From Ignavibacteria bacterium (GTDB lineage Bacteria > Bacteroidota > Ignavibacteria > Ignavibacteriales > SURF-24), in the NCBI GenBank assembly GCA_025612375.1, contig JAAXKN010000009.1, positions 62,001-126,000 of the forward strand: a stretch of 64,000 nucleotides of DNA, read 5' to 3'. Position numbers and translations under genes: made by a program. Under the pieces are notes generated by a model. The model was not told the DNA's origin. It saw only the letters and a list, made by a program, of their open reading frames with translations, and did not search any database. Below are positions 63,352 through 64,000 of this stretch, one piece after another (position 1 is the first letter of the stretch; each line of letters begins with the position of its first letter).

Positions 63352-64000
63352 ATGAACACTGAATTAGAGACAAAATTAAATAACCTCCCTACCAGTCCGG
63401 GGGTATATCAGTTCCTGAACGACAAGGGGAAGGTAATATATGTTGGCAAGGCCAAGAACCTGCGTAACCGCGTAAAGTCATATTTCCATACAAACATAGA
63501 TTCGGCAAAGACCAGGGCACTTGTAAGCAAGATTGAGGATCTTCAGCTTATTGTAACTGACACCGAGGTGGAGGCCCTGGTGCTTGAAAATAACCTTATC
63601 AAGGAGCTTACGCCAAGGTATAATATTCTTCTTAAGGACGACAAGACATTCCCCTATATTGTGGTTACAAACGAGCCTTTCCCGAGGATATACCCCACGA
63701 GGCAGGTTGTGCGTGACGGCTCTAAATATTTCGGTCCCTATACGGACGTCAAGAGCATGAAGAATTCGCTCCGGATGATAAACGAGGTCTTCCGGATCCG
63801 CAACTGCAAGTTTTACCTGGATGAGGCTGTAATTGAAGCGAGGAAAGTAAAACTATGCCTGGAATACCACATAAAAAAATGCGACGGGCCGTGCGAGGGG
63901 TTAATCTCGCAGATAGCCTACCGTGAGATGGTAAACGAGGCGATAAAGGTTTTAAGAGGAAAAACAGACGACCTTATTTCAGAGCTGCAGGGAAAAATGC
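63352..64000 (+). CDS. uvrC: Excinuclease ABC subunit C (5' part, cut by window edge)
   Basis: UvrC makes both incisions in nucleotide excision repair. The first 216 residues are visible. The GIY-YIG nuclease domain is complete: LPTSPGVYQFLNDKGKVIYVGKAKNLRNRV, with VYQF and IYVG as the GIY and YIG elements, then ARNNIL-type VLENNLIKELTPRYNI, KYFGPYTDV and the Cys-rich CLEYHIKKCDGPCEGLI. The UvrB-contact and endonuclease V-like parts lie outside. Start ATG 63352. Confidence 0.95.
   Translation, partial: MNTELETKLNNLPTSPGVYQFLNDKGKVIYVGKAKNLRNRVKSYFHTNIDSAKTRALVSKIEDLQLIVTDTEVEALVLENNLIKELTPRYNILLKDDKTFPYIVVTNEPFPRIYPTRQVVRDGSKYFGPYTDVKSMKNSLRMINEVFRIRNCKFYLDEAVIEARKVKLCLEYHIKKCDGPCEGLISQIAYREMVNEAIKVLRGKTDDLISELQGKM

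Overview
The window reads as a chromosomal stretch of a moderate-GC bacterium of the Bacteroidota/Chlorobiota (FCB) group, most likely class Ignavibacteria (Melioribacter/Ignavibacterium-like). The grounds are a secreted multihaem cytochrome ending in a canonical type IX secretion (T9SS) sorting domain, a TonB receptor / secreted protein / PorV-like barrel operon, a split AtuA (DUF1446) pair, an LpxH-type hydrolase (Gram-negative envelope), and the general gene style. This placement comes from recognising protein families, not from a search. I see no phage, insertion sequence, CRISPR array, rRNA or replication origin.

Layout. 1-5.2 kb (minus): a secreted protein cut by the window edge, prfB with its programmed +1 frameshift, the AtuA-like pair, miaA and pcm. 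5.3-9.9 kb: UPF0316 membrane protein, tRNA-Cys and tRNA-Gly, a secreted GH31 glycosidase with a PA14 insert, an FCY1-like cytosine deaminase and a small helical protein. 10.2-19.4 kb (plus): two tandem paralogues of an unrecognised family, an HtrA protease overlapping purB, and a signalling block (five-PAS histidine kinase, NtrC-type regulator, receiver-only protein). 19.4-25.4 kb: AIM24-like protein, antiquitin-type aldehyde dehydrogenase, DUF305-like protein, M50 peptidase, tRNA-Gly and tRNA-Val, DUF4440 protein, methyltransferase. 25.5-31.9 kb (minus): outer-membrane operon of TonB receptor, secreted protein and PorV-like barrel. 32-39 kb (minus): MFS transporter, nusB, leucine dehydrogenase, ABC ATPase plus DUF218 membrane protein, DUF255 thioredoxin-like protein. 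39.4-42.5 kb (minus): hpnC-hpnD-hpnE, a complete squalene-forming set. 42.6-48.1 kb: an outer-membrane protein, two divergent tail-anchored YwqK/MORN-like repeat proteins, small orphans, a rhodanese and a lipocalin. 48.5-51.9 kb (plus): a nucleobase uptake cluster (DUF5020 outer-membrane channel, AzgA-type purine permease, UraA-type permease). 52-56.7 kb: nine-haem extracellular cytochrome, zinc-ribbon DUF2007 protein, C45 acyltransferase, HepT/MntA pair. 56.8-64 kb: tRNA-Leu, PBP1A, LpxH, M1 aminopeptidase, glgC and the 5' part of uvrC.

How parts fit together. HpnC, HpnD and HpnE convert farnesyl diphosphate to squalene; no cyclase lies in the window. The DUF5020 channel, two NCS2-type permeases and the distant cytosine deaminase form a plausible nucleobase scavenging route. 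Two genes carry T9SS-like C-termini and one resembles the T9SS shuttle protein PorV, so export to the cell surface is a theme. The histidine kinase, NtrC-like activator and receiver protein look like one sigma-54 circuit. A 16-bp palindrome and a -24-like TGGCACG element lie between the activator and the receiver gene, and a related TGGNACGG element precedes both members of the unknown tandem family.

The least explained items are the tandem paralogues with their shared upstream element, the head-to-head YwqK-repeat membrane proteins and the T9SS-tagged nonahaem cytochrome. No wholly new multi-gene system can be proven from sequence alone.
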